From Microbotryum silenes-acaulis (lineage: Eukaryota; Basidiomycota; Microbotryomycetes; Microbotryales; Microbotryaceae): 64,000 nucleotides of DNA. Every line of letters begins with the position of its first letter. The stretch's first letter is position 1. Below are positions 14,355 to 25,192 of the stretch, one piece after another. A program made the position numbers and the translations under genes. Under the pieces are notes generated by a model. It saw only the letters and a program-made list of their open reading frames with translations, searched no databases and was not told the origin of the DNA. The DNA lies in contig QPFY01000001.1 of assembly GCA_003665825.1 (NCBI GenBank), positions 1,853,001 through 1,917,000 on the forward strand, in the 5' to 3' direction.

Positions 14355-14576
14355 GTGGAGGAGATTTCTCCGGTGAACAATGTAGCAGTAAACCCCCGCA
14401 ACTCATCCCCATTTTATGACCATATCATCCTTGAAGCAAACAAGACTTCGAGTTCGAGATTTCTTTCCGTTCCTGTCACGTGACTCACTGCGAATCAGAT
14501 CGCGACCGGTCCGCAGCGGTCGATCCGGCTTCGGTTCCGTCTTTTTCCGCTCTCCTGTGTCTTCGCCGTCTCGCAG

Positions 14577-16165
14577 ATGCGCTTCACCCTAGCACGGTTC
14601 ACGCCCAACCCAACACCACTCTACCCACCACTGACGGCATGGAGCTTCCCTCCGCGGGGCAGCAAGATCTATGTCGCCTGTTCAGCCGGCATCGATTCAT
14701 CCGTCACCGCTCGCCTCCTCCTCGAAAGGGACTACGACATACGACCCGTATTCATGCGCAACTGGGACGCATTGGACGAGAATAACCAAAGTTCGGGTGG
14801 GTGCGAGTGGGAGAAGGATTGGGAACAGGTGCAAGTGCTTTGTAAAGAGAGTTTGGGAGGGGTCGAGCCGACGCTGGTCGATTTGTCAAAACAGTATTGG
14901 AATGAGGTCTTTGAGAGGTCATTGGGGGAGTGGGAGAGAGGTGTAACGCCTAATCCGGATGTCGTATGCAATCAGTACGTTTGAGCAGCATTTTCACCTT
15001 TGCCGAGTGCAGGATTTTCCTCCCCGAGCAATCACATCACCCCCTTCGCCCCAACGGGATGACTGAACCCGAAATTCTCACCATTCCGCAGGGAGATCAA
15101 ATTCCGAGCTCTACCTTCAATTCTTTTCGACAAGGACCCAAACGCTTATCTAGCCACAGGTCACTACGCTCGTCTGTCACCCAGTCCTCTTGACCCCCTC
15201 GAGCCAGCTTTGCACCGAGGTGCCTACCCCTTCAAGGACCAATCCTACTACCTCTCCACATCACCCGTTTCAGCTCTCAAGAGGACTTTGTTCCCTTTGG
15301 GAGAGTACAGGAAGGACGAAGTCAAAGAACTGGCGAGAAAGTGGGGCTTGCCGGACAAGATCACGGAGAGGAAGGAGTCGATGGGGATTTGCTTTGTCGG
15401 CAAGAAAGGGAAGAGATTCCGGCACTGGTTAGGTATGAGAAAGAACTCCTTCTCTCTTGATGAGTTCGGGCAGCTGATTTAACCGCATCTGTCGCATCCT
15501 TGTTCGATAGACGCTTACCTTCCTCCGCGGCCCGGCCATATCGTCCTGACTTCCGGCAAGATCGTCGGACAGCACCAAGGACTATGGCAATACACCATCG
15601 GTGAAGGTGCTCGTTTACCCGGTCTTCCTTCACGACATTTCATCGGTCGAAAAGATCGGAAGAATAATGAGATTGTTGTCGTCCCTGAAGAGTCAGTTCT
15701 GCGCATCTAGAAGGATTTTCTGTACAATGCTCCGACTGACCAACATAAGCGGCACTATCCTCTGTGTCCCTGCAGTTCACCAATCCTTCGGGTTGTCAAA
15801 CTCTCCACCAAAGACTTCAAGTGGCTGTCCTCCCATCATCCACCGAGCGAAATCAACTCTGCCGAGGGTTTCAAGGTTGATGCTCAAACTCGATCGTTGC
15901 AAGAACGGTCGCTGGCCCGAAGTGTAGTTCGAAGAGCAGGGTAAGTCTTCGATGCGGGGCATGCAAAAGCTAGATGGTGTGATGCCAACTAAATTCTTGC
16001 ACCTCTGTATGCAGTGATCACTCGCTCGAGATCGAGCTCAACGAACCCTTGATCGGCGTCTCACCTGGCCAAGCCGTCGTGCTCTACAATGGAACGTGGT
16101 GTTTAGGAGGTGGGACAATTGAATCGACCACAACTCTTGCCGATCTCCCTCAATCGAACACTTAG
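14577..16165 (+). CDS. SLM3: Mitochondrial tRNA-specific 2-thiouridylase (MnmA/MTU1/Slm3)
   Basis: Enzyme that puts the 2-thio group on the wobble uridine of mitochondrial tRNAs for Lys, Glu and Gln. The N-terminal PP-loop for ATP reads CSAGIDSSVTA, where most family members have SGGVDSSV. Next comes the eukaryotic MTU1 string FMRNWD, then TPNPDVVCN with the first catalytic cysteine, and SMGICFVGKKGKRF with the second. The C-terminal domain contains GQHQGLWQYTIGEGARLPGL and the last exon reads NEPLIGVSPGQAVVLYNGTW before the stop at 16165. Several short introns. The leader has several Arg and few acidic residues (MRFTLARFTPNPT), compatible with mitochondrial targeting. It converges on the carrier gene, 201 bp away. 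Confidence 0.88.
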
Positions 16166-16366
16166 CTCTCTATATGCGTACCAGAGCCTCGTGATCGTAC
16201 ACATGTTGTTGTATTATTAGTAGTCGACCCAGCATTGGTCCTCCCACGATCTCTCGAACAGTTTCCGCCTTGGCGGACGAGGGAGCAAGGGTCGAAATAT
16301 TTGGGTACGAGTTGCAGCCAAGGCGTGTATGCATGCTATAGATTAGAATATTCACTACTCATTTGC

Positions 16367-18108
16367 TCAATACTCTACGTCCTCCGCGATCGAATGCCCC
16401 GTCCGAACCGTGATCTCCCCTCGGACCTTTTCCAAGACCGTCCCTGTGAGTGGCATGATGCACATCCATCAGAGCAGTAATCAGTTCTCCCCAAATTAGA
16501 AATCATTCGATGAATTAGCCTTGTACAAACTCACACATCAACCCATGGGTGAAGACGCTCCTAAAAGCGCTGACGCCCAACCCTCGATAAAGTTTCGTCA
16601 CCCCTCCCGCACTCAACCGTCTAAAGATACTCATCGGACTCTCATACGGACTCCCCGCCAACGCATTTCGTTGCGTTTTGGACTTGATCAAGTCGACGGG
16701 GTAAATGACGGCCCAACTGAGGATACCCGCTGTCGAACCACAGGCAAAAGTCGAGATGACGTGCGGTACGGGTACCGATGGGTTGTCGACAAAGAGGTGT
16801 CGTGCGGTGTCGTAGAAACAGAAGTAGAACCCTGTGCCGACGGTGTCTCGTGCGGCGTGGAGGGGAAATCCAGTATAGAGGGATCGAAGGCCGCCGGCTT
16901 GGTAGAGCTGTGATCGTTAAGGGAGGACCAGGGTCAGGTGATGTACCGCTCGTTTAGGCCGGGCGTTTGAGAAGGCTCACGTCCAGGAATCCTCGAATGG
17001 TCCCTCTAGGTTCGTAAGGTATCCCTTTCTTCATTCTGTGCAATGATCACAGTCGATTCCGAGGTCAGCCAATCGCCAATCTCTACTGTCACAAATTCTC
17101 GACTCAACGCTATCAGATACTCCAATTCTGCCCCGACGACCAAGGTTTTCCGCAAAGGTCAGCGCTGCAGTCGGACATCACTGTGACCCATCTACCCCTC
17201 GCGCAGCAGAAAACTTACGCAATTTAATCTGATGCACCAAAATAGACATACAATTAGCCCGCATGCCAGATCGTTCCAGACTGCGTGAGATTCGGACCAA
17301 ACTCACCTTTGTGAACTCGAACGCCGTCGTGCCACAACTGAGTAATAACCCCGAAGCCGCACCGCCTGGACGGATAAAAAAAGAGCTACCATCAGCCTCT
17401 GTTCCTGCAACGCCAGACGGCAAACCAAAACAACGATGACGAACCTGCAAAAGCCGAAGCAGCTATCCCTTTGACGGACCCTTCTTTGACCCATCTCTTC
17501 TTAACTAGCCGATCCTTGACGCCGGAATAGATTGAGAAGGACGCAGTGCGTACGACGGTGATGGTTAATAGTGGTATGTAAACCTGGGGTTGTGGGCGAG
17601 CAAAAAGGGGGGGGGGGACGTTGAAAAGGGATCTCGAATTGTCAACTCGGCTCTTCTGCACCCGAGCAAAAGGGCGTCGACAGCCACCGTAAAGGATTCC
17701 CACAGACCTACCCCTCGAAAGAAGCCGGCTACGCCTTCCTCTGCGAATGTACATCGAGCACAGTCGAGTACGCCCGAATACCGCTTCACCTGGATGCGCG
17801 CCTTGATGCTGTCGAGCGGAAAGCCGGCGATCGTCGAGACGAAGGAGGCTGTGGCTGCGGCGAACAAGTTGCGATGTGCTTTTGGACATAAAACGAGCGA
17901 GGTATTACGAATTTGGTGGGGCACCCAGGACAGTAACTCTTTAGGGTCAGTCAACCCGCGGCGATAACCAACGGCGATGCCTCCACGATCGAGCACGTAG
18001 TCGTCGTCAGTCGACCCGACTCGTGAACTGACCGAAGAGGTAGTGCGCGAACTCGGCAGGTAGTGGGGTCGCCGTCGTGGGTGGGGCATTCCTAATTGAG
18101 TTGTCCAT
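16367..18108 (-). CDS. Mitochondrial carrier protein (SLC25 family)
   Basis: Inner-membrane solute carrier with about six helices. The start MDNSIRNAPPTTATPL is at 18108. After an intron the first carrier signature appears as FPLDSIKARIQ (near 17820), with the matching FFRGVGL block. A middle repeat is spread over several small exons (GGAASGLLLSCGTTAFEFTKV near 17300-17380). The third repeat is complete: LYTGFPLHAARDTVGTGFYF, then YPVDLIKSKTQ (a PxDxxKxxxQ signature) and LYRGLGVSAFRSVFTHGLM. A last exon ends HSIAEDVEY before the stop at 16367. The substrate is not evident. The ARDTVGTGFYFCFYDT string resembles carnitine or basic-amino-acid carriers, but I would not assign it. It lies downstream of another minus-strand gene and opposite the thiouridylase. 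Confidence 0.75.
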
Positions 18109-18478
18109 ATTGATGCCCGAGAAAATAAAACGCCGCGAGCCAAACGGACGTCGGCTTCGTGCGAAGTGAGATAGAGCTGTCAGAGTAACGCCCGCGCCGG
18201 CCCGACTCGGGACACGCTCTGACCAGCTAATGAGAGGGTTTTCTCGGTAAAACTCATGATTTGCGATTTGCACATTTTGAAAAACAAAAAGAGAAACATT
18301 ACTCATCAAAAGGAAGAGGTGGGGAGATGCGCGTTTTTTTCGGGCACACGTCGAACCAAATGGGAAAAAAAGCCATCGTGGAAACGTGAAGGGATGCGTG
18401 AGTTAGGTAGAGGAAGGAAAGGTTTGTAACAGAAGATGCTCGGTGAAGGAACCGAATTCGTGGCGGATCAGAAAGGGT

Positions 18479-20659
18479 CTAGGGCTTTGCACCTAACTTC
18501 CTATGGATGGTCGGTGAATGAGACGCGTGAGTGACCGAAACGATTTGCGCCGAGCCGCCTTCGTAGTCGTCGTCCGAGTCGTACGTCGCACCACCAACCA
18601 TGTCGTAGACGCTTTTGGGCGATTCTCGGCGTCGCGCCGACTCTGTTCGACCTAACGAGTTGGACTTGCTTGTCTTCGTCGTTGGAGACGCAGAGAGTGT
18701 TGCAGTCGAGCTCGCGAGGGGATCGGGATCCTCGTCGACGTCTTCGGGTAGGTCGGAAACATCGCATTGAACGACAGAGGGGTGAGGAGGCAGATGGACG
18801 GGCGAGGAAAGGTCGTCATAATCATGATCAAGGCCGACATCATCCGGCAGGTCGGCGCCGGAAGATTGGGTCGTGGTCGCAGCAGCGGGACGAGCGGCGT
18901 GCGGGTCCATGATGTCGTCGTCTTCTTCATCGTAAGCGTCAAGGATGTCGTCGGGGACGAGGCTCTCGGTCTGCGGGATAAAGGCGTTGGGTTCGGTGCG
19001 CGTTCGCGTCGGTGAACTCGACGGCGAGTCGTAACGATCGCTCGTACCACGTCGAACGTCATCACGCGAGGCCAAAGGCGTCATGGCGCCGGCGTTTCGA
19101 CCCGAGGGTGGCGCAGACACTTTCGGAGGCGCCGGGAACGACTTGCTCGATGGGGTCTGCGCAATGGAAGCAGAGGGCGAGGCCGAGGATGCGGGTGCAC
19201 AGACGTGGTCAACAAGCTCCATCAAGTCGACGTTCGCACCGCAATCGCTGCACTTGACCATGGGCATGCCTCCTGGCATCGGCGAGATGGGGCTCTTGGG
19301 CTCGTCGGGCGTTGGCGAGCCATAGTCGTCGAGCATGTCGCCGTAAGAATCACTCGCTTCGGCCGATACCACCGGGGCCGGGGTCTCGACTGAAGATTTT
19401 TCCTCCTCGTCTTCCGCGAAGCGAGGAGCAACCGCGTCAAACTCCTCGCCTTCGTACTTTTCCAACTCGGCTTTGGTCGCCTGTTCTCGAGCTTCCTCGT
19501 CCTGCTCGCTGCGGTTCGGCGTCGCCATACCCGAGCTCTCCTCCTCATCGTCTGCAGGGCCGACGGTCGTCGGGAACGGCTTCTCTTCTTCCTCGGCGCG
19601 GGGTGTCAAGGGTCCTTCGCTCGTCGTGCTCTGACCATCGCCATCCTCACTCGCGGTGCTGCCCGTCTCGACGAGCATCGACGACACAGACACGCTCGAA
19701 CGCGATCTAGAGGGCGTCTTGAGCGCATCAAGGGGGCCCTTGAGGGGTTTGTTGAAAGCACGAGGCGATCCACTGGTCGTTGTCCAGCGGGACGAGACCT
19801 CGGGTTCGTCGACGGTAATTTCGACGGGGTTGACAAGTGCCGACAGAACAGGGGAGGACAGGGGTGAGTTGACCCCGGCCGTGAGCGAGTCGGCGATGGT
19901 GATGCTTTTGGGGTCGGGGCCGAGCTCGCTGATGAGACTACCTGTCTCGACGTTGAGAGAGGACTCGGAACCGGCGGCGGTGGTCTCGCTGCTTGCGACG
20001 CTGAGCGAAGAATCGTGCCGTGTTAACAAGCCGCGATCGTGGGCCAACATATCCGAGCCGCCACTCGAGGACGACTTGAGGTCGGCGCTAAGGCCCCCGT
20101 ACTGCGACGATGCTCTTGATGATGTAGGTGTACCAGCACTCGACCCCGCATCATCGCCACCGGCCGACTCCTGGCGGCTGGCGTCGATCGTGCTCGTCAT
20201 TGAAGCAAGACCAGGAGCGGTCGGGGAGAAGGTCGCGGTAGGGGAGGACGACCTCGTGCTGAGGTTGCTTCCACCGATTTTGGGGGTCGTAGAACTGCTA
20301 GGAACACCCGAGCTGACGCTCCTAATTGGCGTGACGGATGCCAGAGGAACAGCGGCTCGCCCGAGACCGAGACTGGCGACTCGACGGTCGCTCGAGGCCC
20401 CACTTATGCCGGAGCTCGGTTCACGCCGCACGCCACCCAAACCGAACGAGCCAAGGGGTACGAGCGGGGCATCCTCGGCATTGGCTTGAAATCGACTGAT
20501 CTTGTCGCTGATACGACCGACTGCGCCTGTGGTGCGGAGCTGGGACGAGGCGCATGCGCTTGCTGAAGTCGAGGCCCCATCATTGTCCGACGACGACGAG
20601 GTCGAACCATCGGCGAGGTTCAGTCGGGCGATACGGTCCGCCAAGCTCGTCTGGGACAT
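18479..20659 (-). CDS. Low-complexity protein with one CxxC...HxC zinc motif
   Basis: A single long open frame of 726 codons without visible introns, unusual in this intron-rich window. The protein is dominated by Ser, Asp, Glu, Thr and Pro and is probably disordered. The one ordered-looking element is CSDCGANVDLMELVDHVC (near 19200-19255), a short zinc-binding motif like those in some fungal LIM/paxillin- or polarity-type proteins. The N-terminus MSQTSLADRIARLNLADG could form a short helix. The C-terminus carries SVYDMVGGATYDSDDDYEGG. I do not recognise the family. An adaptor or scaffold role is a guess from composition only. The open frame is real: composition and length are far beyond chance. 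Confidence 0.65.
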   Translation of the reverse strand: MSQTSLADRIARLNLADGSTSSSSDNDGASTSASACASSQLRTTGAVGRISDKISRFQANAEDAPLVPLGSFGLGGVRREPSSGISGASSDRRVASLGLGRAAVPLASVTPIRSVSSGVPSSSTTPKIGGSNLSTRSSSPTATFSPTAPGLASMTSTIDASRQESAGGDDAGSSAGTPTSSRASSQYGGLSADLKSSSSGGSDMLAHDRGLLTRHDSSLSVASSETTAAGSESSLNVETGSLISELGPDPKSITIADSLTAGVNSPLSSPVLSALVNPVEITVDEPEVSSRWTTTSGSPRAFNKPLKGPLDALKTPSRSRSSVSVSSMLVETGSTASEDGDGQSTTSEGPLTPRAEEEEKPFPTTVGPADDEEESSGMATPNRSEQDEEAREQATKAELEKYEGEEFDAVAPRFAEDEEEKSSVETPAPVVSAEASDSYGDMLDDYGSPTPDEPKSPISPMPGGMPMVKCSDCGANVDLMELVDHVCAPASSASPSASIAQTPSSKSFPAPPKVSAPPSGRNAGAMTPLASRDDVRRGTSDRYDSPSSSPTRTRTEPNAFIPQTESLVPDDILDAYDEEDDDIMDPHAARPAAATTTQSSGADLPDDVGLDHDYDDLSSPVHLPPHPSVVQCDVSDLPEDVDEDPDPLASSTATLSASPTTKTSKSNSLGRTESARRRESPKSVYDMVGGATYDSDDDYEGGSAQIVSVTHASHSPTIHRKLGAKP

Positions 20660-21423
20660 GACGGGTGGTGCCCTAGGATATTACATAGTGCGTCAGTACG
20701 CGCGCTCGAACCCAGTCTTTTCTCATCATCTGCCATGCTGGCAGGCAGTAATGCCGATGCGATGCGCTGCGTTCCGCATCTGGACGATGGCGGCGCCGTG
20801 GACGGCCGAGTCCGACGGGTAGAGGAGACTCACATCTTTGCTTTCGGTTGAACAGGAACGCAAGGGGTTGAGATAGTATCTACGGTTGCTTGGAACACAC
20901 TTTTGTGGTTGGCTCGCAACGTGAGGAGTTCTGCCAGCTTGTCGCAAAGAGGAGCCGCCGTCACTGGTCGCGGAAGCGATCCGGGCTGACGTTGCAACGG
21001 CACCCGACGCGCGCGAGATAAATTCAAGCTTTCAAGAGCTTTAACATGCGGCATGATTACTCGTCCAAGCCATAAGGGCTGCACTCTAGAAAAACAATCA
21101 ACTGTTCGGTCTAGAAGAACGTTGCATATCGTCGGCAAGGCTACTCTGAGTTTAGGCGACGGAGTGGCAATATCTTGGTCATGAACGCGTCATTGGAGCG
21201 CGCGTCGCGGCGCGTTATAGCCTTGAGCCTTATGGCACGGGTCGTTCGAACATCTCCCCGTGCGCCTCGCCATGCCTAAGCAAGCATGTGGTAGATATAC
21301 ATTCAATTCGCAGCTTGACTAGAAAGAACAGCTAAGTTATGAGATGAGTCCGTAGGCAAGTTCTCGAAAAGCCCTTGGTCAGTTTCAAGCCCCAATCTTC
21401 CTCTGGGTTGGGTCCTCGATTTT
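20660..21423. other. Intergenic region
   Basis: About 760 bp between the zinc-motif protein start and the LUC7 stop. Several minus-strand open frames exist but none resembles a protein I know. A 5' leader or leader intron of the upstream gene is likely here. Confidence 0.35.
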
Positions 21424-23397
21424 TCACGCCTCAATCTTCCTCCTCTTATCGCCGTCCAAACGATCCTCGGCATCGTCCATCCTCCTCGACGACGACGGTC
21501 TCGACTCATCACCATCATCGTACCTCCTCGACGATCGACGATCGCCTCGATCCCGATCATCCTCGGACCGACGTGAAGAGCGATGTGAGTCACGCTCATC
21601 CCGAGAACCGCGATGGTCTCGGTCCCGATCGTCTCGTGAGCTGCGGTGCTCATCACGGTCTCGGTCGCTACGATCACGGTCCGAACGACGCTCGCCACCG
21701 TCCCTCTCTCTGTCTCGATCATCCCTCGAACTGCGTTCGCGATCTCGATCACTGCGGTAGGAGTCGCGGTCCCGGTCACTCCGGTCGCGATCACTGCGGT
21801 CGCGGCCCGAAGACGTCGCGCTCGCAGGACCGGCCGCGGGAACAAAGCCGGGGGCAGGAGGGCCAGACGGCACCATCGGTCCACTCGGTGGCGGTCGCGA
21901 GAGGGGAGCAGAAGGCGGTGGTCGGTACGACGCAGGACCGGAAGATGCGCTCGAAGGCGGAGGCCCTGAAGGAGAGGGGTGCGCAGATCCGTTCGGTGCA
22001 CCACCGTTGTGCGAAGGTGCTGGCCCGGTTGCAAGAGGTCCTCGGGTACGCCATTCGTCCATCATGATACGCAATTGATGATATCCCAAGTGCATCTGTG
22101 CGTTGCCAAAATGCAAGGGACCGTCAGCTCGATCCGCACCGGAGCAAAGTTCCGTCAGGCATGCGCGAAAAAGTTTACCCTTCCACCGAAGTGATCCGCA
22201 AGACGACGATCCGAGTCGAGCAACGAAAGATAGGCACCACAAATATCGCACACTCGCAGCTTCTGGTGACCCGATGCACCGGCGGTCTCGGACAAGTTCT
22301 GCAGCTCGCGTTCCTTCTCCTCCTTTTCGCTCTTCAACGCCTCGGCCTTTGTGAGCTGGGCAAGCGATTCTTCGACCTTTCCCTCCGATCCTGTCGGATA
22401 TAGTGAGATAAAGATTGATGAGCACTCCATCCCAAGCTCCCCACTTTGTAAGCTCAAAACTGACCAAGCAACTCCACCTCGGCCATCGCGGCTTGGTAGG
22501 CGCCCTCGACCTCGCCGATCTCTCGCATCTGTAGAATGTAGCCATTAGCCTCTGAGTGTGTTGACCAACAAATATCAGTGAGCTCTGCACCTACCAGATT
22601 GACGAATCGGGCGTTCTCTTCAGGCGTCTTCTCCAAACGACGCTGGGCCATTCGGATGCGGCGATCACACTCTTCCACAAAGGCCAAGGTCTGTTCCAGT
22701 CGGTTACAAGTCAGCTCCAATCACTCTCACTATATAGTCACACTGGAGCTCACCTGCTGCTCAAAGTCGAGCCTGAGGCGGTTCAACTCCTTGATCTTGA
22801 CCTGATCCTCCTCCGCCTCCGCCTTGGCTCGCAGAGCATCGTATTCGTTCTTGAGTTTGGGAGAGTGCACGCGAGGGCAAGTGCCTAGATCCATTTTCTG
22901 TGTCGACGATGAGCCGTGTCGTGAGTCGCGGGTTTGAAGGTGCGTGAGGTTGCGTGAGGAGGGACAAGGAGAGGGAGAGTGTGTACGCGAGCGCAAGGGC
23001 CCAGAAAAGGTCATATCCCCAGGATCAGCTTGCAGGTGAGTGAGACTGATACAGATTCAAAGGGTGCACTGACAGTGTTTGTGAAGAGATCGTGGGTGCA
23101 TACACCTGTGACGAAGGCGCGGCAGACCTTGGGGTCCCACAGCGACGGCGTCACCGTGACGATACCCATCGACTCTGGAGCAGTGGTCAAGGTGGATCGT
23201 ATCAGTGCTAGGTTCACTTCACTGCAGTGCTACACGTTAGCGAGGAGAGACGAGGACTGACCGGCTCCCATCAGCTGTTCGAGCAGCTTGCGCTGGACTT
23301 CCTGTGGCCGGACACGTGAGAGGTACAACCTGGCATGTCAGCTCAAGAATACTTAGACGGCACCCATAAGTGTGGGACGAACAGCTCGGCGACCCAT
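21424..23397 (-). CDS. LUC7: LUC7-family U1 snRNP splicing factor with RS tail
   Basis: LUC7 stabilises 5' splice-site recognition by U1 snRNP. An exon encodes EVQRKLLEQLMGA (near 23265-23300). It is followed by the first zinc finger, DPKVCRAFVTGVCTHDLFTN and DLGTCPRVHSPKLKNEYDAL (CCCH type). A coiled-coil middle comes next (AEAEEDQVKIKELNRLRLDF, ECDRRIRMAQRRLEKTPEEN). The second finger is CDICGAYLSLLDSDRRLADH, joined across an intron to MHLGYHQLRIMMDEWR. The C-terminus is a Pro/Ser linker and then a long Arg/Asp/Ser-rich RS-like tail ending KRRKIEA at 21424. The most likely first exon begins MGRRAVRPTLM at 23397, but its donor site is weak, so the exact start is uncertain. Confidence 0.85.
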
Positions 23398-23664
23398 GGT
23401 AGCTGAGTCTTGAGATCGTGAGGTGGGGAAGACAAGTCAGAAGCCAGAGGCGCGACAGGCGGGCCGCTCGCACAGGCTGATCAAACAGGGGGTCGCTGGT
23501 GGAGGCTGGTGGTGCTGGAGGCTGGTGGACCGGTGGACGCTGCAGAGCTGGTGGACGCTTGCCGCTGCCGCCGCCAAACCTGGCTCGGGTCAGCACTCGG
23601 GAAATTTCACGGCAGGCACACTTCATCTTAAATTTCACAGACACATTCTCATCAAGTCTCATCG

Positions 23665-24834
23665 TCAAGCTTTTGCAGCTGCTTTGAAGTATCTGATCTG
23701 GGCCCTCGCACTGTCTTCGTACATCTGAGCATGCCAAAGCCCGAAGATCATCCATTCGTGTGAGCATGATCCCAAGCGGTGGAACAACATCGGGAAAGAG
23801 GGACTCTTACCCTGGCCATTTCGATCGCCTCGTGTTCTTGGGCGGCTACAGCTTGCTTGAATTTCTTGAAAACCTTCTTGTTGCGCGAGGAGCGCTCCGT
23901 AACTGATCGAGTGAGTATCAACAAATTCTCGTTGCGAGCGCTCAGTTCGGCTCTTCCGAAGACGATTTAGACAGAGGAGACCGGTTCAGCTGCGAACTCA
24001 CATGCTTCAATCATCTCTTGGAACAGTTGACCGTCCCTCGACTTGAAGTCCTCGCGCAACGTATCAAACTCTTGTGTCACTTGTTCGGCGACGGCATGTT
24101 GCGAGCTGAACGCGATCGCCCACTGCGCTGAAGGGTTTTCTTGAGATTCGCGGGTGGCTTTCACTGCAGCTTCGCTGGCTTGTTTGACCATTTGATCCCT
24201 GAGAGCGTAATCGCAAATTTAACCACTCGTGATTATCAACATGAATGTCGCACGAGTCGACGGATCAAGGCCGACTCACGCTTTCGCCATCGCTGCTCGT
24301 ACATTGCCGTCGACCTCGTTGGAGGTGGCGGTGAGGATTGCTCGAGCATCTTTGAGCGCTTTTTCAGCTCGTCGTTGGTCCTTCTTCAACGCCATACTCT
24401 CGTATGCCTAGAGTAAGGTCGAAGATACTGATACATCAGTCCGAGCTGAGACCAAGCCAGAGAAGAGGGTCAACGGTGGTGGTGTACTCGGATAGCTTGG
24501 AGATAGACCGAGCTGTGCAATTCGCCGAGGCATGAAATTCAGAAATAGATTCAGGTCGAGAATCTGACGTAGGCCATCTAGCTGGTACTGACCTGATATC
24601 TTCTTCATCTCCTTCGTCTTCGTCATCGTCGTCGTCATCCTCAGCATCCCCAACGGGCACTCCCCAGGCGGGCCCACCAGCTACTCGTAGGGGCCCGCCC
24701 TGCTTCTCATTGATGCCCATCCTCTCACCACCCCCACGACCACGACCACCAGCCATGCGGCCTTTCAACTCAAGCTCGTCATCATTGTATGACTTGACGT
24801 GGCTCGTCGATGCTCGGGACGATCGCTTGGACAT
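23665..24834 (-). CDS. Coiled-coil protein of unknown function
   Basis: Starts MSKRSSRASTSHVKSYNDDE at 24834. A Gly/Arg patch (GGRGRGGGER) and a run of Asp/Glu (DDDDDDEDEGDEED) precede a mostly helical protein. Segments: RSISKLSEYTTTVDPLL, AYESMALKKDQRRAEKALKD, TSNEVDGNVRAAMAKA, and QHAVAEQVTQEFDTLREDFK. The C-terminal helix has NKKVFKKFKQAVAAQEHEAI and MYEDSARAQIRYFKAAAKA before the TGA at 23665. Four or five introns. I do not recognise the family. The pattern of short amphipathic helices suits a small structural subunit of a complex, but that is inference. It lies between two splicing genes, on the same strand, with no evidence of a shared role. Confidence 0.55.
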
Positions 24835-25192
24835 CGCGCTGGTGGGTCGTACAAAGATGGGACGAGCAGCTGCTGGGACAAAACAGTGATGTTCATCTTC
24901 AGGCGAGTCTCAAACTTTCAACGGGAGGAGGATTACATACTTCGCCAATGGAGGAGAGTGATGAAAAGGTGACATAAAGGCACACGGTGGAGGAACGCGG
25001 GTTATCCAGAGGCAAAAGGCGCAGCGGAGAGGCAGGCTCGACGTGCGGACAAGAGACGCGTCTCCTAGCGATCGGAAAGAGGAGCTCGCCGACGAATTGG
25101 CTAGCATCTCCGTGCACCAACGGCATACAATCAGTCAGGATTACAGCATACACATAAACACGCTACGGTAAGGGCATAGTTCCCGAAAGAGA
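24835..25192. other. Intergenic region between coiled-coil gene and SYF2
   Basis: About 360 bp with no coding signal I trust. It holds the 5' flank of the coiled-coil gene and the 3' flank of SYF2. Confidence 0.35.

Noticed and set aside
16521..16913. 130-codon plus-strand open frame
   Set aside because: It lies exactly over the last carrier repeat on the minus strand, which has the PxDxxKxxxQ signature.
19656..20489. 277-codon plus-strand open frame
   Set aside because: It is the mirror frame of the 726-codon minus-strand gene; its composition follows from the Ser/Asp-rich codons opposite.
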